Part shown: positions 60,113 to 64,000 of the stretch, one piece after another
Numbering within the stretch: the stretch's first letter is position 1
How the letters are laid out: each line of letters opens with the position of its first letter
DNA from: CAVVIO01 sp963748095
GTDB taxonomy: Bacteria > Bacteroidota > Bacteroidia > Bacteroidales > UBA10428
Reading direction: 5' to 3'
NCBI GenBank assembly: GCA_963748095.1
Contig: CAVVIO010000017.1
Coordinates: 31,086 to 95,085 of the forward strand
Length of the DNA: 64,000 nucleotides
Made by a program: the position numbers and the translations under genes
Notes under the pieces: generated by a model
What the model was told of the DNA's origin: nothing
The model's database searches: none
The model's input: only the letters and a program-made list of their open reading frames with translations

Positions 60113-60454
60113 TTTGTTGGCCGCTACCATGTGGATCATCGTTTCTTGCCAAAAAAGCCAATAAACATTCATAAGGGGTTGGCTCAAAGCCATACATAAA
60201 GCCTGATTCCTTCTATAGTATGGAAAAAGATATCAGTTCCTTTTTCATAGCCATACCACAAGCAACTTGTACAGCTTCATGCCCCATACCACCAATATGG
60301 AAATAACTCTGGCCCTGCTTTAATAAATCTACATCTTATTATCTAATAATCTTGATTCATACATAATTTTATATGCATCTATCAGCATATTTTCATCGAC
60401 CTTACTTACAGAAATGGTTTTAAGTTTTTTATCTTGATTTAAAGATTTTTTCAA
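60108..60454 (-). pseudogene. N-terminal fragment of a dehydrogenase E1 component, alpha subunit (pyruvate or branched-chain 2-oxoacid)
   Basis: Thiamin-diphosphate enzyme subunit that decarboxylates a 2-oxoacid. From a TTG start at 60454 the pieces read KKSLNQDKKLKTISVSK, LIDAYKIMYESRLLDNK, DLLKQGQSYFHIGGMGHEAV, PYYRRNQALCM and TPYECLLAFLARNDDPHGSG, in family order but across all three frames. The match to E1 alpha (LLRQG, GAGHEA, PYYR, GGRQMP) is clear; which E1 type is not. The gene is cut at the junction with the membrane protein after GQQIP. It shares no context with the Bacteroidota region. Confidence 0.72.
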
Positions 60455-60693
60455 TAATTATTAATCTCTCATATCTTTTATCTTATGTTTGTCAGATAGA
60501 TTTTCAAATTTCAACTCACAACCATAAAAATAACCTTTGAATTTCGAAGAGACATTAAACCCTTATTGACCATTTTTAATTTAATTACTAATAAACTTAT
60601 TTTATTGTATTTGATGCATTTGCTTGGATTAAAATATTTCGATTCTTCGCTTTTAATTATTATTTAAATGGCATTTTATTAATGGTGGTGTTA

Positions 60694-60753
60694 ATGAAAA
60701 TATTGACCAGTTTTTTTAAAGCAAACTCTTTTACCACAGGGCTTGCTATGTTT
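60694..60753 (+). pseudogene. possible 5' end of a BrnQ-type branched-chain amino acid transporter
   Basis: Only 20 residues: MKILTSFFKANSFTTGLAMF. The TTGLAMF segment resembles the first helix of LIV-II (BrnQ) carriers, which continues FFGAGN. The expected continuation is replaced by GC-rich unrelated DNA from about 60757. The call is tentative because the fragment is so short. Confidence 0.3.
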
Positions 60754-60762
60754 AACAGATGA

Positions 60763-60918
60763 GGATTCTCTCGCGCGCAGAGCCGCGGGGGCGCGGAGGG
60801 GGGAAAAGGAGGGGGGGACAGGATGTACATGGAGGCTAGGCGTGGCGGGCACGAACACGTGCATACACGTGTCGATCCCGATTTAATCCTGCGCCTCCGC
60901 GGCTCCGCGCGAGAATCC
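60763..60918. repeat. large imperfect inverted repeat at the start of the GC-rich segment
   Basis: About 33 bp at 60763-60796 (beginning GGATTCTCTCGCGCG) is repeated in inverse orientation at about 60888-60918 (ending GCGCGAGAATCC) with a few mismatches. Inside lie a G-rich purine tract (60796-60822) and a small dyad, ACACGTG-CATA-CACGTGT (60855-60872). It lies just downstream of the cold-shock gene and may be an intergenic repeat or act in termination. Confidence 0.6.
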
Positions 60919-60920
60919 CC

Positions 60921-61276
60921 CTAGCAGGGAGCGAGGCAGACGTGTGTGGCGACGGGGCCGCGGTCGCCACGCTCCACGACGTACTCGACCTCGGTGCCGG
61001 GCCGGGGGGCGCCAGTCGCCCTCCAGCGCCGAGCGGTGCAGAAAGATGTCCTCGCCCCCGTCGCTACGGAGAAATCCGTAGCCCTTGCGCGCGTCGAACC
61101 AGCGGACGACGCCGTGGCGCCGGGCGGTGAGGCGATCCAGCGCCCGGCAGCCCGGGCAGCGCTCGGGAGCGGGCCCGTCGTTCCGGGCGCGGCGCACGGC
61201 ACGCCCGGTGTGCAGGAACTCGATGCCGCAGGTGCGGCAGGTCAGCAAGCGGTCCGGGCCTATCGATGGGAGACAT
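60921..61276 (-). CDS. zinc-ribbon plus cold-shock domain protein, frameshifted
   Basis: A small protein of about 118 residues from ATG 61276. It has a four-Cys zinc ribbon (TCRTCGIEF and ERCPGCRALDR) followed by a cold-shock domain with both RNA-binding motifs, WFDARKGYGFLR (RNP1) and EDIFLHRSAL (RNP2). After GDWR the frame changes and continues PGTEVEYVVERGDRGPVATHV to the stop at 60921. One shift near the start (about 61255) and one near 61020 are needed. Likely role: nucleic-acid chaperone. Combination of ribbon and CSD is common in Chloroflexota. It follows the S1 gene on the same strand. Confidence 0.7.
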
Positions 61277-61288
61277 GGGCAACACCTA

Positions 61289-62487
61289 TCACCGGCACAC
61301 GAAAGGCAGGGCCGTGCCACGGCCCTGCGAGCGACCTTGCCTGTCCCGTGCGCGGCGGGACGATGTGTCGAGCACGCCGTGAGTCCGTCCTGGAGATCCG
61401 CGCGCTTGAGGCTGAGGGCGATCTGCCGGCGCTGGGCGTTCACGTCCAGGACGATCACGGCCAGTTCCTGCCCCTCCTGTACGACCTCGTGGTCTTCCAC
61501 GGCGTTGTCCCTCAGCTCGGAGACGTGCACCAGCCCCTCGACGCCCGGCTCCAGCGCGACGAATGCGCCAAAGCGCACGAGGTGGGTGACGATCCTTGAC
61601 CACCTGCGACGGCCAAAAGCGCTCCTCCACGCCCTCCCAGGGGTCGGGCGCGATGCGCTCGATGCTCAGGCCGATGCGCTGGGCCTTGCGGTCCACGCGC
61701 AGCACCTGCACCTGTACCTCTTGCCCCACCTTCAGGCACTCGCTGGGGTGGCCGAAGCGCTGCCAGGCGATCTCGGAGACGTGCACCAGGCCATCCATGC
61801 CGCCCAGGTCCACGAAAGCCCCAAAGTCGCACAGGTTGCCGACGGTGCCGGTGCGCACCTCGTCCTGCTGGATCTTGTCGAGGAGCTGGTCGCGCTGCGG
61901 GCGCGCCACTCGCGCACGGCCACCCGCTCGGAGAGGATGAGGCGGCGGCGACGCCGATCGACCTCGATGACCTTGAGCGGCAGCGTCTCGCCCACCAGTT
62001 GCGCGAGGCGGTCGCCCCGCTCGTCGGTGGCGGCGCGCTGGGGAGGTTAGCCACCTGCGAAGGCAGGGATGAACCCCTGCACGCGGCCGAACTCGCAGAC
62101 CAGGCCGCCCTTGTTGTAGCCGCTGGCGGTGAGGTGGATGACCTCGCCGCTGTCGAGGAGCTCCTCGGCACGCAGCCAATCCTCGGTGGCGCGGGCCCGT
62201 TCGATGGAGACGATGGTCGGCCGCTCGCCATAGCCCGTCTGCAGCACGTAGACGTGCACCGGCGCGCCGGCCTGCAGCTCGGCGAGCTCCTCGGCGATCT
62301 CCTGCACCTCGCGGGCGCCTCCGCCTTGAAGCCGATGTCCACGATGACCTCGTTGGGGCGCGCCTGGACGATGGTGCCCTGGCGGAGGTCGCCTTGGGAG
62401 GGTGGCATGAACTGGGAGTCGGCCCCGCTCTTTCCAGCAGGGTGGCAAAGTCCTCTTCCTGGGGATCATCGCTTCGGGCTCGTTCAT
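61289..62487 (-). CDS. S1-domain RNA-binding protein (ribosomal protein S1 homologue), frameshifted
   Basis: An RNA-binding protein with about four S1 repeats, on the GC-rich segment. From ATG 62487: MNEPEAMIP, then EEDFATLLE, QGDLRQGTIVQARPNEVIVD (S1 repeat 1), HLTASGYNKGGLVCEFGRVQ (repeat 2, with GFIPASQ), GTVGNLCDFGAFVDLGGMDG (repeat 3, with LVHVSEI), and RFGAFVALEPGVEGLVHVSE (repeat 4). The frame changes about six times, so no single open frame covers it. The stop is uncertain; I use the first one near the hairpin. ATG 62503 is an alternative start. Confidence 0.8.
61306..61328. terminator. GC-rich perfect hairpin between the S1 gene and the cold-shock gene
   Basis: An 11-bp stem (GCAGGGCCGTG and its complement, one-base loop) at the 3' end of the S1 gene. 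On the minus strand it is followed by a short TTTC, not a strong T-run, so it may be an attenuator or an RNA-processing element instead. Confidence 0.45.
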
Positions 62488-62587
62488 GTGATCTCTGACC
62501 CATTGTGCTAGTGGGGCAGGGGCCCGGCGAAGGCCTGCACGGGCGGCCGCCACCTTGCGGCGCTCTTTGCCACGTTTTACATGGGTT

Positions 62588-62616
62588 ATTATAATGTCAT
62601 ACGGTGTGCGTGTCAA
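62588..62616 (-). promoter_or_regulatory. consensus sigma-70-type promoter for the S1 gene
   Basis: On the minus strand, TTGACA (complement 62611-62616), a 17-bp spacer and TATAAT (complement 62588-62593) are a perfect housekeeping promoter. Transcription would start near 62581, about 95 nt before ATG 62487. This consensus is foreign to Bacteroidota. Confidence 0.85.
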
Positions 62617-62796
62617 TCGAATATCCCGTCTTTTCTGCACCCCAGTGGGTGCGGGGGCTAGGCATGCCGATTGCGTCCCAGTCGCCTCGTCTCTTCCGGA
62701 GCCGGCCACTCTTGAATCTCGCGGCAAAAAGTGAGGGGACAAAGTGGCGGCTGACGCGACGCCCGCGTGGGCGAGTTATCGAGTTATCGTATGGAT
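62617..62796. other. GC-rich intergenic region between divergent S1 and rpoB promoters
   Basis: No gene is recognised. It lies between the minus-strand S1 promoter and the plus-strand rpoB promoter. Confidence 0.5.
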
Positions 62797-62824
62797 TTGA
62801 CAAATCGGCGTCTTGTGGTATAGT
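62797..62824 (+). promoter_or_regulatory. sigma-70-type promoter upstream of rpoB
   Basis: TTGACA (62797-62802), a 16-bp spacer and TATAGT (62819-62824). It would give an rpoB leader of about 285 nt (62831-63115), in which I see no structure I can name. Confidence 0.75.
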
Positions 62825-63115
62825 GGTAGCTTACGGGTGTGCCCGGATATTCTACCCTACCGGGTGTTGCGATGATTCCCCCGCCCTGCTCCGCAGCTCG
62901 GCCAACAGGCGCAGGACTCGACGCAGGCAAAGTAGCCCCTGAGGAGTCCTGGCCATTTTTGCGTGCCCGACGACCGCGCCTAGGGTACACCTGGCATGGC
63001 CGGGAGCATGGTGGCGATGTACAAGCGCGGCACCTCCATAGCAGGTCGGCCACACCGCGCATTCTGCTCAGAGTGCGAATATTCCTGCACTGACACAAGG
63101 AGTAGCTAGTCGCTT

Positions 63116-64000
63116 ATGACAGTCTCGGTAGATCGTTAGCGAGTCACTGTGCGATTCGCAGGGTGGAACGCAACGGCCGCAATGGGACGCGCAAGTCGTA
63201 TGCTCGGATTCCTGAAGTCCTGGAGATCCCTGATCTCATCAAGACGCAGCTCACGTCCTTTGACTGGTTCCAGACGGAGGGTCTGCGCGAGTTGTTCGAG
63301 AGATCTCGCCAATCATCAGCTTTAACAAGAACCTGGAACTTCACTTTCCGGGGTACGACGAGGAGCTGAACGGGGAGTTCGGGCTGGATTATCGTTTTGC
63401 CGAGCCCACCTATACGGAAGAAGAGTGTCGCGAGCGCGACGCGACCTATGCTGCGCCCGCTCTATGTCAAGGTTCTGCTCTACAACCGGGAGACCGATCA
63501 GCCCATCGTCCAAGAGGTCTACATGGGCGATTTCCCCGTGATGACCAATCGAACGCGACCTTTATGATCAACGGTGCCGAGCGTGTAGTTGTCAGCCAGC
63601 TGATCCGCTCGCCGGGCGTCTATTTCACGGTCGACGAGGATCGCACCACCGGCCGGCAGATTGTATGGCCAAGATCATACCTGGCCGCGGTGCGTGGCTG
63701 GAGTTCGAGACTGCCGCCAACGCGATTCTTTACGGTAAAGGTAGACCGCAAGCGCAAGATTCCCGTCACCATCTTGATGCGCGCCCTGGGCGCCGTGCAC
63801 GACGAGACGGGCGAGGACCTCATCTGGGAGGACCGACGAGGCTCTGGAGCTCTTTGCCGCGGCGGACAACGCGCCGGACCACCTCTTCCTCTTCCGGCGA
63901 TGCTGGAGCACTACCAGAGCGCCGAGGAAGCCCTGGAGGATTTCTACAGAAGAGACGCGGCCGGGCGACCCCGCGACGCTCGACAACGCCCGGACCTACC
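63116..64000 (+). CDS. rpoB: DNA-directed RNA polymerase beta subunit, 5' part only, frameshifted
   Basis: The catalytic beta subunit of RNA polymerase; the window ends after about 290 residues. An AAGGAG (63097-63102) precedes ATG 63116 (MTVSVD). Readable family blocks are KSYARIPEVLEIPDLIKTQL, DWFQTEGLRELFE, ISPI-type then SFNKNLELHFPGYDEE, PTYTEEECRERDATYAAPLY, VYMGDFPVMT, FMINGAERVVVSQLIRSPGV and VDRKRKIPVTILMRALG. They occupy all three frames, so at least six indels are present. The wording fits Chloroflexota-like RpoB. A core gene of another phylum in the same contig is key evidence for a chimera. Confidence 0.88.

Noticed and set aside
60946..62050. Long plus-strand open frames in the GC-rich segment
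   Set aside because: They are antisense shadows of the S1 and cold-shock genes, caused by high GC; the minus strand carries the recognisable domains.
62811..62850. tRNA-like string (GTGGTATAGTGGTAGC) resembling a D-arm
   Set aside because: No acceptor stem, anticodon arm or T-arm follows at the right spacing; the TATAGT is better explained as a -10 box.
60754..64000. Horizontal transfer of a Chloroflexota-like block into a Bacteroidota genome
   Set aside because: The block carries rpoB and S1, core genes that are rarely transferred, and both junctions cut genes without any mobile element; chimera is simpler.

Overview
The window is a long, AT-rich stretch of a Bacteroidota genome (about 1-60,110) joined to two pieces that do not belong to it. 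The Bacteroidota assignment rests on a type IX secretion (T9SS) C-terminal tail, TAnnTTTG-type promoter elements, the purH/mreBCD/mrdA/rodA block, HYC_CC_PP and DUF3347 proteins, and a YfhO-type membrane protein.

Layout. 1-2,180: gpsA (5' end cut by the window) and pgi. 2,238-9,701: one very large secreted M4 metalloprotease on the minus strand, split over several frames. 10,000-10,602: DUF479/AcpH-like gene. 10,709-17,975: the rod-shape block purH-mreB-mreC-mreD-mrdA-rodA (minus). 18,149-28,774: mixed chromosomal genes (MacB-like permease, rsmA, PatB-type aminotransferase, HAMP-GAF protein, GH15 hydrolase, S9 peptidase, YkgJ-like protein, pgeF, CDF transporter). 29,176-43,779: a copper/silver resistance island with a HYC_CC_PP protein, cusA (riddled with frame changes), a TolC partner, a cusB with HMBD and DUF3347, a NifX-like protein, a Cys-rich membrane peptide, a free DUF3347 protein, a conserved secreted protein, an AraC regulator with an N-terminal CxxC metal site, a copper ATPase with four near-identical 60-residue metal-binding repeats, a Met-rich CpxP-like protein and a SHOCT protein. 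44,093-49,273: a second, intact RND tripartite pump. 49,330-60,112: large polytopic envelope proteins (YfhO, GT39/GT22-like) around an NtrC-type response regulator.

The right end is chimeric. At about 60,106-60,112 the last membrane-protein gene is cut and joined to the N-terminal third of a dehydrogenase E1 alpha gene. That AT-rich piece (60,106-about 60,757) ends inside what looks like the start of a BrnQ-type transporter. From about 60,757 the DNA becomes very GC-rich and carries an S1-domain protein gene, a zinc-ribbon/cold-shock gene and the 5' end of rpoB, with textbook TTGACA/TATAAT promoters, probably from Chloroflexota.

A second theme is single-base insertions. pgi, rsmA, pgeF and the secreted protein at 38.3 kb each become a whole number of codons when one base is removed, and cusA carries about 15 or more indels, nearly all +1, outside homopolymers. 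This looks more like uncorrected long-read error than gene decay, so broken genes here should be read as probably intact in the organism.

Functionally, the 29-44 kb island forms a coherent periplasmic and cytoplasmic copper defence: CusCBA removes periplasmic metal, the P1B ATPase removes cytoplasmic metal, Met-rich, DUF3347 and HMBD proteins bind metal in the envelope, and the AraC regulator is placed to sense it. No tRNA, rRNA, CRISPR array, transposase or phage gene was seen.
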